Positions 44,329 through 51,792 of a stretch of DNA of 64,000 nucleotides are shown here, one piece after another; position 1 is the first letter of the stretch, and each line of letters starts with the position of its first letter. A program made the position numbers and the translations under genes. Below the pieces are notes generated by a model. That model ran no database searches. It saw nothing but the letters and a program-made list of their open reading frames with translations, and was not told the origin of the DNA. The DNA comes from Streptosporangium becharense. GTDB lineage: Bacteria > Actinomycetota > Actinomycetes > Streptosporangiales > Streptosporangiaceae. The DNA is taken from contig NZ_JACHMP010000001.1 in NCBI RefSeq assembly GCF_014204985.1, positions 6,262,001 through 6,326,000 of the forward strand, read 5' to 3'.

Positions 44329-46125
44329 TCATTCACTGTAGATCTCCCTGTACAAGGCGCAGCGTCCGATCAGTTCCTCGTGCGTCCCCAGGTCGACGAC
44401 GCGGCCCGCGTCCAGCAGCAGGATCATGTCGGCGCGCCGGATCCGGCCGGGGCGGTGCGAGATCAGCACCGTGGTGCGGCCGGCGGTCACCCGGTCGATC
44501 GCCTCGGCGATGGCCGTCTCGGTCTGGGCGTCGACCGCGCTCGTCGCGTCGTCCAGCGTGAGGATGCGGGGGTCGGTGAGCAGGGCCCTGGCGATGGCCA
44601 GGCGCTGCCGCTGGCCGCCGGACAGCGTCGTCCCCCCCTCGTTGAGGACCGTGTCGTAGCCGTGTTCCATCGCCTGCACGAAGTCGTCCGCGCACGCCTG
44701 CTTGGCGGCGCGCAGCACGTCCTCGTACCCGGCCCCGTCCGGCGCGCCGAACGCGATGTTGTCCAGCACGCTCTTGGAGAACAGGAAGGTCTCCTGGTCC
44801 ACGTGGCCGATCTGGCGGCGCAGCGCACCCGGCTCCCAGTCGCGTACGTCCCGGCCGTCGATCAGCACCCGCCCTCCGGTGGCGTCGTACATGCGGTTGA
44901 CGAGCTTGGTGAGCGTGCTCTTCCCGCTGCCCGTGGGGCCGACGACGGCGAGGGTCCGGCCGGCGGGCACGTGGAAGGAGACGTCCCGCAGGACCTCCTT
45001 GCCGTCGTAGCGGAAGGAGACCCGGTCGAAGGTGATCGCGCCTTCGACGGGCGCCGACGTGCCCCGGGTGTCCTCCCGCTCGCCCGGGTCGCCCCCGGTG
45101 ATCTGCTGCATCCGGGCCGCGGCGACGAAACCCTCCTGGATGACCGGGACGGCCTGCTCGGACATGGTGACCGGTTGCGCGAACAGCAGCAGCCAGCCGA
45201 GGTAGGTCACCACCTGGGCGAGGGTGAGGTCGCCCCGGTCGTACAGGTGGAGGGAGTGGACGGCGCCGACCGCCATCGCGAGCGCGAAGCTCAGCGCGGG
45301 CAGGTAGACGGCCTGTGCCTGCCCGCGTCTGACGTAGGCGTCCCGGTAGGCCGCGGCGGCGGCGGTGAAGGCGCGCCGCTCGTGCTCCTCCTGGGTGGCG
45401 GCCTTCACGGTGGAGATGCCGGCGAGGGTCGTGGAGAAGCGCTCGTTGAGGTCCGCGAACCTCTCCCGGGCACGCATCGTCAGCGGGTGCAGCCGCCGCA
45501 GGTGGTGGCGGAGCGCGAACGCGAACACGACGACCATCACGCCGGGGGCCAGCAGCAGCTGGGTGTGCAGGGAGGCGATGAACAGGATGGGGACGAGCAG
45601 GGCCAGGACGCCGTTGAACGCGGTGGCGACCCCCGGGCTGAGCATGTAGTCGACGAGCCTGGCGTCGTTGATGGCGCGTGCCAGGATGTCCCCGATGCGC
45701 TGCTGGTCGTGGAAGGACAGGCGCTTGGCCAGCAGGCTGCGGTACAGGTCGTCGCGCGCGTCCCGTTTGACCCGCTGGGCGACGATCTCCATCGAGCCGC
45801 TGGACAGCAGGTCGGCGGCGAACCGGCCGGCCGCCAGCAGGCCCACCGCGACCGCCGCCCCCGCGACCGCCGCGAGGTCGGGACTGGAGCCGGTGGCCTC
45901 GGCGAACGCCGTGCCGACCTGGAGGGGGACGAGGGTGGAGCAGAGGTTCGCCGCGACCGCCGTGACGGTGAACAGCAGCAGCAGCGGCCGGTGCCGGCGC
46001 AGATGCCGGAATATCCACGCCCGCACATCGGGGGACGCGACCGGCGGGCCCGCGGCGGGGTCCGGCTCCGGTCGTGTCCCCCCGGCCTTGAGTCTCCCCG
46101 ATCGCACCGGTGTCTCCCGTGTCAC
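44329..46125 (-). CDS. ABC exporter half-transporter, subunit A
   Basis: A 598-residue half-transporter, partner of the following gene. The membrane domain (about 45-330) begins with LLLLFTVTAVAANLC. The ATPase has Walker A VVGPTGSGKST, a canonical signature LSGGQRQRLAIARALL and Walker B ILTLDDATSAVD, in which the catalytic Glu is replaced by Asp. It supplies the good signature to the good Walker site of its partner. GTG start immediately after the stop of the Gfo/Idh gene (no spacer), so it is part of the same leftward operon. Confidence 0.9.
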   Translation of the reverse strand: MTRETPVRSGRLKAGGTRPEPDPAAGPPVASPDVRAWIFRHLRRHRPLLLLFTVTAVAANLCSTLVPLQVGTAFAEATGSSPDLAAVAGAAVAVGLLAAGRFAADLLSSGSMEIVAQRVKRDARDDLYRSLLAKRLSFHDQQRIGDILARAINDARLVDYMLSPGVATAFNGVLALLVPILFIASLHTQLLLAPGVMVVVFAFALRHHLRRLHPLTMRARERFADLNERFSTTLAGISTVKAATQEEHERRAFTAAAAAYRDAYVRRGQAQAVYLPALSFALAMAVGAVHSLHLYDRGDLTLAQVVTYLGWLLLFAQPVTMSEQAVPVIQEGFVAAARMQQITGGDPGEREDTRGTSAPVEGAITFDRVSFRYDGKEVLRDVSFHVPAGRTLAVVGPTGSGKSTLTKLVNRMYDATGGRVLIDGRDVRDWEPGALRRQIGHVDQETFLFSKSVLDNIAFGAPDGAGYEDVLRAAKQACADDFVQAMEHGYDTVLNEGGTTLSGGQRQRLAIARALLTDPRILTLDDATSAVDAQTETAIAEAIDRVTAGRTTVLISHRPGRIRRADMILLLDAGRVVDLGTHEELIGRCALYREIYSE

Positions 46126-47190
46126 CTAGCCGGCCTGCGCGGAGGCCGGCATCGGGTGCGCCAGGGCCGCGAAGCCGTTCCCGCCGGTGGCGGACAGCTG
46201 GGCCATCGTCCGGTCGCAGAGCGCCGACGCCGCGAGGGCGTCGGCGACGGACGGCACCTCCGGCGCGGGGGAGGGGTCGCCGGTGAGCCGGGCGGCCGGT
46301 GCCCTGCGGCAGGATTCCACGAAGGCGGTCAGCTCGGGCCCGAACCCGCTGCGTGCCCAGCCGTCGTCGAGGTTGCGCGTGCTGTGCAGTTCCTGACCGA
46401 GCGGCACGCCGGCGGACAGGTCGAGGGTCACCCGTTCGAGCGAGGGGGCGGTGTAGCGGCTGCCGTCGGTGCCCTGCACGCTCACGCCCACCAGGAAGCG
46501 CTTGACGTGGTTGCCCATCCGCAGCGTGGAGAGCGAGCCGTCGCGGTGGCGCAGGAACAGGTTCACCTGGAAGCGGTCGGGCTCGCCGGGGATGACGTGC
46601 GCGTCGACCTGGGCGACCGGGGAGGGCGTGAACCAGCGGGCCAGGTCGAGCGCGTGCACGCTGTTGTGGCGGATCCACGCCTCCAGGGTCGTGTCCACGC
46701 CCCACTGGGGGGCCGAGGGGTGACGGCTGTAGAAGTCGATGGTCACCGAGCAGGGGGTGGCGCGGACGGCCCGGGTCAGCTCGTGCAGGCGCTGGAGGGT
46801 CTCCGCGTAGCGGAAGTTGAATCCGACCTGGACGTGGCGGCCGCTGTCGTGCACCACCCGGTTCAGGTCCTCCAGCGCGGCGGTGGACGGCCCGGCGGGC
46901 TTCTCCACGAAGCAGTCGATGCCGCGTTCCACCAGGCGCCGGGTGAGCTCGTAGGACGGCTCGGGCGGGACGGCGAGCACCGCCGCGTCCACCGTCCCGA
47001 GGTCGAGGGCGTCGATGGAGTCGGCGCAGACCGCGTCGGCCGTCAGCGCCTGGATCTCCCGGGCCAGCGACAGGTCCGGGTCGACGCAGGCGACGACCTG
47101 GTGGCCGCGGATGCGCTGTAAGAAGGGGAAGAGGTTCTGCCGCATCTGGCGGCCGCAGCCGACCAGGGCGAGCCGTACGAGGTCAGTCAC
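46126..47190 (-). CDS. Gfo/Idh/MocA-family oxidoreductase
   Basis: A 354-residue NAD(P)-dependent dehydrogenase. The Rossmann start is RLALVGCGRQMRQNLFPFLQ and the family EKPAG motif (CFVEKPAGPS) is present, with the substrate-side DFYSRHPSAPQWGVD region in the C-terminal domain. Members oxidise a sugar hydroxyl to a ketone. The GTG overlaps the aminotransferase stop by eight bases, so the two likely work in sequence: oxidation of a ribose hydroxyl of a nucleoside or nucleotide, then transamination to an amino group. Which position (2' or 3') cannot be read from sequence. GGGAG upstream of GTG 47190 supports this start. Confidence 0.87.
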   Translation of the reverse strand: MTDLVRLALVGCGRQMRQNLFPFLQRIRGHQVVACVDPDLSLAREIQALTADAVCADSIDALDLGTVDAAVLAVPPEPSYELTRRLVERGIDCFVEKPAGPSTAALEDLNRVVHDSGRHVQVGFNFRYAETLQRLHELTRAVRATPCSVTIDFYSRHPSAPQWGVDTTLEAWIRHNSVHALDLARWFTPSPVAQVDAHVIPGEPDRFQVNLFLRHRDGSLSTLRMGNHVKRFLVGVSVQGTDGSRYTAPSLERVTLDLSAGVPLGQELHSTRNLDDGWARSGFGPELTAFVESCRRAPAARLTGDPSPAPEVPSVADALAASALCDRTMAQLSATGGNGFAALAHPMPASAQAG

Positions 47191-48445
47191 GGTCTGCTCC
47201 CGTCGAGGCGGTCCACTGTTCGAAGGCCAGGCGGGCCCGGTCGCGGAACGCGCTCCAGTCGATCTCGCGGTGCGCGAGGCACACGAAGGAGGGGTGTCCT
47301 TCGAGCAGGAGGATGCCGGCGGCGGCGAAGGCGGCGAGCAGCGCCTCACGCCGCTCCTTGTCGCCGAGGAGGCCCTCGTCGTGGTACACCAGCTCGAACA
47401 TTCCGCCGCCGAGCACCGGCCGGGCGCCGACCAGGGAGGAGACCCCGGCGTCCTCGGCGGCCGCGGAGAAGACGGCCGCCACCTCGGTGCCGATCCTGCC
47501 GATCTCGGTCCAGCCGTCCGGCGCGTCCCCGGCGGGCTTCTCCAGGATGTCCCGGGTCGCCAGGGCGGCGTACACGGCGATCATCTCCTTGGAGAACGTG
47601 CCGCTGAGCCGGGCCCGCTCCGCGTGGGCGAGCAGCTCCGCCTCACCCACCAGGAGGCTCAGCGGCGCCCCGTTGGCCAGCGCCTTGCCGATCACCACGA
47701 GGTCGGAGCCGAGGCCGTTGTCGTGGTCGTAGCCGAGCGGTGAGATCCGCCCTCCGGTCTTGGTCTCGTCGAAGACGGTGAGCAGGCCGGCGTCGCGGCA
47801 CATGGCGACGGCCTGCCGCAGCACCTCCGGCGTGGTGAACGAGGCGAGGTAGGCGTCGAAGACGAAGCAGCCCAGCCGCCCGCGGTGCCGCTCCAGCAGT
47901 TCGGCGAGGGACTCCAGGCGCAGGTCGACCCAGTTGGCCACCGGCTCGGACTCGCCGATCCCGCGCATCGCGTCGGTGTAGCGGAGCTTCTCGCGCAGCG
48001 GGGAGTGCAGCGGCTCGTGCCACTTCAGGGAGTTGGCGATCTGCGCGTCGTGCCAGCCGATGTAGCCGCTGCGCACGACCCCCAGCCGTCCGGTGCGCAT
48101 TGCGGCCAGCCGGAATGCCGCGGTGACGGCCTCGGAGGCGGTCTTGAAGAAGGCGCCGCGCTCTCCGGGCCGGTCGCCGAGCAGCCGTTCCAGGTACTCC
48201 TGGTGGAAAGCCGTGTAGCCCGGCATCATCACGCCGTTGGACAGGTAGCCGCACAGTGTCTCGTTGAATAGGTCGTCGGAGTGGCCGATTATCACCGGCC
48301 CATATCCCATGACGAAGTCGAGGTACGTGACACCGTTCGTGTCCGAAACCTCGCCTTTGCTGCCGCGCGAGAATAGAAGCTGACGTCCTGCGGATTTGAA
48401 CTTTTTGGTGATCTTAGAGTGGGCTATCCGCTCCGAGTGTGACAA
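47183..48445 (-). CDS. Class III aminotransferase (glutamate-1-semialdehyde aminomutase-like)
   Basis: A 420-residue PLP enzyme of class III. The PLP-binding Asp lies in VFDETKTGGRISPLGYD and the Schiff-base Lys in VVIGKALANGAPLS; YLDFVMGYGPVIIGH and KTASEAVTAAFRLA are typical of the GSA-aminomutase branch. In GSA enzymes the first of these is FDEVMTGFR, so this is a diverged relative. It probably aminates the ketone made by the coupled Gfo/Idh enzyme. TTG 48445 is chosen because GAGGAGG lies six bases upstream; the frame runs further without support. It is the first gene of the leftward operon, behind a good promoter at 48499-48527. Confidence 0.87.
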   Translation of the reverse strand: MSHSERIAHSKITKKFKSAGRQLLFSRGSKGEVSDTNGVTYLDFVMGYGPVIIGHSDDLFNETLCGYLSNGVMMPGYTAFHQEYLERLLGDRPGERGAFFKTASEAVTAAFRLAAMRTGRLGVVRSGYIGWHDAQIANSLKWHEPLHSPLREKLRYTDAMRGIGESEPVANWVDLRLESLAELLERHRGRLGCFVFDAYLASFTTPEVLRQAVAMCRDAGLLTVFDETKTGGRISPLGYDHDNGLGSDLVVIGKALANGAPLSLLVGEAELLAHAERARLSGTFSKEMIAVYAALATRDILEKPAGDAPDGWTEIGRIGTEVAAVFSAAAEDAGVSSLVGARPVLGGGMFELVYHDEGLLGDKERREALLAAFAAAGILLLEGHPSFVCLAHREIDWSAFRDRARLAFEQWTASTGADRD

Positions 48446-48498
48446 GGGTGTCCTCCTCGCTGACCTGCTATTGCGTGGTCCGCCACTTAAGTTCACAG

Positions 48499-48527
48499 AC
48501 GCTACATTGAGGTTATGGGATCGTCAA
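48499..48527 (-). promoter_or_regulatory. Promoter of the leftward aminotransferase-exporter operon
   Basis: On the minus strand TTGACG (48527-48522), a 17-base spacer and TAGCGT (48504-48499) form one of the clearest sigma-type promoters in the window. Transcription would start near 48492, giving a leader of about 47 bases. The 200-base gap also serves the divergent PurC gene; TTGACA at 48554-48559 on the plus strand is a possible -35, but the only -10-like TATGAA is at a short 15-base spacing. Confidence 0.6.
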
Positions 48528-48645
48528 CTGTCATCCATACGGTCATCAACATCTTGACAGGTCGGTTAGTGGCGTATGAAGGTGTGTGAGGCCTTTGGCG
48601 GGGGGATGGCCGATATGAGGCGTGAGCGCCAATTATGGAGGCGAT

Positions 48646-49377
48646 GTGGATTACCCCGCTGGGCAGGGAATTTCGGTTCTAGATAGGGCCAAAACCGCAG
48701 ATCCGGACATCGTCGGTCGTAGTAAGCGTCTGTGGCTTCTCCCCGGCGGGCAGTGCCTGGTGCAGATAATCCCGAGCCTGCGCAGTTTCACCTACGAACG
48801 CGACGAGCTCGTCGAGCGCACCGGGCCCCTGCGCCTCGATTTCTACGAGAAAGCCGCCGCCCGGCTCGCCGCCGCGGGTGTGCCCTGCGCATTCAGGGAA
48901 CGGATCTCCGCGGATTTCTATCTCGCCGACTACCGCCCCGCTCCGCCGTTCGAAGTCATCGTGAAGAACAGGGCCACCGGATCGACCACGCGGAAATATC
49001 CCGGCCTGTTCGAGGACGGCGCTCTCCTGCCGCGCCCGGTCGTGAAATTCGACTACCGGTGCGATCCGGAGGACCAGCCGATCGGCGAGGACTACCTCAG
49101 GGCTCTCGGGCTGCCCGTGGAGGCCATGCGCGAACGCGCTCTCGCCGTGAACGACGTGCTGCGGGAGTGGTTGAGCCCGGTGGAGGTGTGGGATTTCTGC
49201 CTGATCTTCGGGCAGGCCGACGACGGCGAGCTGACCGTCATCTCCGAGATCTCCCAAGACTGCATGCGGTTACGGCACCAGGACGGATCCCCCCTGGACA
49301 AAGACCTGTTCCGGGACGGCGTCGCGGGCGATGAGATCGTCAACCAGTGGAGCCGCATCCTCGATGTCATCCAGTGA
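48646..49377 (+). CDS. SAICAR-synthetase homologue (CofB/PenC-like)
   Basis: A 243-residue PurC-family protein. Recognisable parts are VGRSKRLWLLPGGQCLVQIIPS, NRATGSTTRKYPGLFEDG, PRPVVKFDYR and ISEISQDCMRLR. The usual ATP-binding GKVRD becomes GRSKR, and normal purine neighbours are absent, so this is a paralogue. In coformycin biosynthesis the PurC homologue CofB converts a histidine-pathway intermediate to 8-ketocoformycin-5'-phosphate, forming the 1,3-diazepine ring; the same gene type is penC in the pentostatin cluster. The downstream SDR and HisG complete the set. GTG 48646 (GGAGG upstream) is preferred over GTG 48622. Confidence 0.88.
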   Translation: MDYPAGQGISVLDRAKTADPDIVGRSKRLWLLPGGQCLVQIIPSLRSFTYERDELVERTGPLRLDFYEKAAARLAAAGVPCAFRERISADFYLADYRPAPPFEVIVKNRATGSTTRKYPGLFEDGALLPRPVVKFDYRCDPEDQPIGEDYLRALGLPVEAMRERALAVNDVLREWLSPVEVWDFCLIFGQADDGELTVISEISQDCMRLRHQDGSPLDKDLFRDGVAGDEIVNQWSRILDVIQ

Positions 49378-50077
49378 CGGCAGTGACGACCGGGTCGCCC
49401 TGATCACCGGCACCAACCGCGGCAGCGGCAGGGCCATCGCCGAGGACCTGCGCGACCGCGGCTACCGCATCTTCTCCCTGAACCGCTCCCTGGCGGGGGA
49501 CGACTGGCTCGGCGAACGCCGGTGCGACCTGGCCGACCCGGCGCAGATCAGAACGGCGGTCGCCCGGGTGCTCGACGAGGCGGGGCATCTCGACGTCTGC
49601 GTGTCCAACGCGGTCGACCGGGTCCTCGACCCGATAGCGGAACTGAGCGAGGCGGACTGGGAGCGGTTGCTCTCGATCAACCTCAGCGCCGGCTTCCACC
49701 TCGTCAAGGCCGTCCTGCCGGCGCTGCGGGAGCGCCGCGGCATCTTCGTCGCGATGGGCAGCCACGCCGGAACCCGCTACTTCGAGGGCGGCGCCGCCTA
49801 CAGCGCCACCAAGGCCGGGCTGAAGGCGCTGGTCGAGACGCTGCTGCTGGAGGAACGGCGCAACGGAGTCCGCGCCTGCCTCGTCTCACCGGGCGCCATC
49901 GCCAACCTGGACGGCGACGAGTCACCGCACAAGATGAGCACCCGGTCGATCGCCCGCTGCGTGGGCACCATCGTCGACTCCCTGCCGGGGGACCTCGTCG
50001 TGGGGGAGATCGAGGTACGTCCCGCCGACCTGGCCGAGCCACCCGTCACCGGCATCGACCGGTTGCTGCACGTGTAG
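49364..50077 (+). CDS. SDR oxidoreductase (CofA/PenB-like)
   Basis: A 237-residue short-chain dehydrogenase. The cofactor motif is TGTNRGSGR, VSNAVD replaces the NNAG segment, a Ser lies in VAMGSHAG and the catalytic Tyr-Lys in AAYSATKAG. In the coformycin/pentostatin pathway CofA/PenB reduces the 8-keto group of the diazepine with NADPH, the step after the PurC-like enzyme. ATG 49364 overlaps the PurC-like gene by 14 bases; GGAG lies 11 bases before it. The gene order PurC-SDR-HisG mirrors the known three-gene core, giving the functional assignment. Confidence 0.87.
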   Translation: MSSSDGSDDRVALITGTNRGSGRAIAEDLRDRGYRIFSLNRSLAGDDWLGERRCDLADPAQIRTAVARVLDEAGHLDVCVSNAVDRVLDPIAELSEADWERLLSINLSAGFHLVKAVLPALRERRGIFVAMGSHAGTRYFEGGAAYSATKAGLKALVETLLLEERRNGVRACLVSPGAIANLDGDESPHKMSTRSIARCVGTIVDSLPGDLVVGEIEVRPADLAEPPVTGIDRLLHV

Positions 50078-50123
50078 CCGGTCACCGGGGAGACCTGCTC
50101 GTCCACGCCTGCAAGGAGGAATC

Positions 50124-51014
50124 ATGATCTCCCTCGCACTGCCGAAGGGATCGCTGGAGCGGCGGGCCCTGCAACTCTTCGCGGCCGCGGGACTCGACGT
50201 ACGACGCTCCTCGGAGCGCTCCTACCGGGGCACGATCGACTACGCCGGGATGACGCGGGTGGCGTTCTACAAGCCGCGGGAGATCCCGCTGGTGGTCGAG
50301 AGCGGATCGTTCGACCTGGGGCTGACCGGCGCCGACTGGGTGGAGGAGACCGGGGCCAAGGTCGAGGTGGTGGAGTCCTTCGACTACTCCAGGAACACCG
50401 AGAAGCCGTGGCGGCTGGTGCTGGCGGTGCCGGCCGACCACCTCGCCACCGGGGTGGGCGACCTCGACGACGGTGTCCGTGTGGCCACCGAGTATCCGAA
50501 CATCGGCCGCCGGTTCTTCCAGACCGCCGGACGGCGGGCCGAGGTGATCGTCTCCTACGGCGCGACCGAGGCCAAGATCCCGGAGTTGGCCGACGCGCTG
50601 GTGGACGTCGTGGAGACGGGGCACTCGCTCCGGCAGAACAACCTGCGGATCATCGAGACGATCCGGACCTGCGGCGCGCAACTGGTCGCCAACCCGGCCG
50701 CCTACGCCGACAAGGGCAAGCGCGGAGTGATCCGGAACGTCGCCCGGCTGCTGCAGGCCGCCTGGGTCGGCCCCGCCCACGTCCTGCTGACGGTCCGCAC
50801 CTCGGCCGAGCACCTGACCGAGGTGGCCCGCGCCATGCCCGGACAGTCGTGGCGGGCCGGGACGGGCCTGACGGACGAGAACATCGTCGTCCTTCAGGGA
50901 GTGCTGCCGAGAAGGGACCTCCCGCAGACGGTCGACGTCCTGCTGTCGGCGGGAGCCCTCGACGTCACCGAGTCGGGCATCGGCATCCTCGCCTCGAACC
51001 CCTCCCCGGCATGA
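50124..51014 (+). CDS. ATP phosphoribosyltransferase HisG paralogue (PenA-like)
   Basis: A 296-residue long-form HisG. It starts ISLALPKGSLERRALQLFAAAG and has SGSFDLGLTGADWVEETG, VATEYPNIGRRFF, the PRPP loop ETGHSLRQNNLRIIETI (described in parts) and a C-terminal ACT-like regulatory domain (about 215-296, VLLTVRTSAEHLTEVARAM). It joins ATP (or an analogue) to PRPP. Placed beside PurC- and SDR-type genes and far from a his operon, it should make the first intermediate of a diazepine nucleoside, as PenA does. AAGGAGG before the ATG. If the halogenase acts first, the adenylate donor could be 2'-chlorinated. An altered ACT domain could escape histidine feedback; this cannot be judged by eye. Confidence 0.9.
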   Translation: MISLALPKGSLERRALQLFAAAGLDVRRSSERSYRGTIDYAGMTRVAFYKPREIPLVVESGSFDLGLTGADWVEETGAKVEVVESFDYSRNTEKPWRLVLAVPADHLATGVGDLDDGVRVATEYPNIGRRFFQTAGRRAEVIVSYGATEAKIPELADALVDVVETGHSLRQNNLRIIETIRTCGAQLVANPAAYADKGKRGVIRNVARLLQAAWVGPAHVLLTVRTSAEHLTEVARAMPGQSWRAGTGLTDENIVVLQGVLPRRDLPQTVDVLLSAGALDVTESGIGILASNPSPA

Positions 51015-51448
51015 TGCTGATCCGTTCCGCGGACGACCGGCTCGTCTCCCCGGCGGGGACCGGCTGGCGGGTTTCCTCGGGCACGCTCGAACTGCGCCTG
51101 GGCCGCTCCTCTCCTGACGAACCCGTCCACGCGGTGGTCCACGCCCTGCTGGTCGTGGACCTGGACGACCGTTCCCGGGTGCTCGACGTCGACGTCATCG
51201 GACTGCCCTCGGGCCTGCTGACCCGGCTGCGCCGGTACGCGGCCCCTCCCCGGCCCGCACCGGACCCCGTACCCGGTTCCGGTCCCGTCGCCCTGGACCT
51301 GGACGCGGCGTGGCTGTGGATCCACGTCCAGGACGGCCGCCGCGCGCACCGGCACCGCCGGCCCGCGATCGTGCGCTTCTCCTTCGCCGGCGAGCGGCTC
51401 ACGGCCATCCGGGCACACCTGCCGGCGCCGGAAGGAGAACCGGGCTGA
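51011..51448 (+). CDS. Unknown protein coupled to hisG (145 residues)
   Basis: I do not recognise this protein. ATG 51011 overlaps the hisG stop (ATGA), making it the fourth gene of the PurC-SDR-HisG operon. It is beta-rich, soluble and without signal peptide: WRVSSGTLELRLGRSS, VVHALLVVDLDDRSRVLDVDVIG and a C-terminal AIVRFSFAGERLTAIRAHLP, with a Pro-rich loop (PAPDPVPGSGP) in the middle. It may be an accessory binding protein or stabilising subunit, or an unrelated read-through gene. Coding is supported by strict GC codon bias and overlap. Confidence 0.7.
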   Translation: MMLIRSADDRLVSPAGTGWRVSSGTLELRLGRSSPDEPVHAVVHALLVVDLDDRSRVLDVDVIGLPSGLLTRLRRYAAPPRPAPDPVPGSGPVALDLDAAWLWIHVQDGRRAHRHRRPAIVRFSFAGERLTAIRAHLPAPEGEPG

Positions 51449-51460
51449 GGCACGAGGCCG

Positions 51461-51599
51461 CCGGAGCCGGCCGGCCGCATGAGACAGCCGGAGCCGGGCC
51501 GGCCGCGCGGGGCCGCCGGAACCGGGCCGACCGCGTGAGGTCACCGGAACCGGGCCGACCGCGCGGGGCTTCCGGAGCCTGGGCGGCGGCGGTGCGAGC
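51461..51599. repeat. 28-bp imperfect tandem repeat, five units
   Basis: Units starting CCGGAG or CCGGAA at 51461, 51488, 51516, 51544 and 51572 repeat with period 27-28 (CCGGAACCGGGCCGACCGCG type). The gap 51449-51792 has no gene. Its right half carries AATTC-poor but AT-richer bases near 51625-51680 that may hold the MFS promoter. Confidence 0.7.
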
Positions 51600-51792
51600 G
51601 GGTCTCCGGAACCCGGTACGACGATGATCGATTCAATCCGCGGAAGATCCTGGCACCGCGCGCCGCCGCCTGATTAAGTGAACGGACGAGCAAGCCCCCG
51701 GTCGCCCGGGGAGCCGGCCGCCCCGCGACCGGAAACGCGCATCCGGCCACCCGCCTGGCCGTCCACCGTGAACACCGTGCGAAGGAGAGCCC

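Noticed and set aside
42421..47121. A 1566-codon plus-strand frame across the exporter operon.
   Set aside because: It is antisense to the Nudix, both ABC, and Gfo/Idh genes, all of which have clear motifs. Long antisense frames are expected at this GC content.
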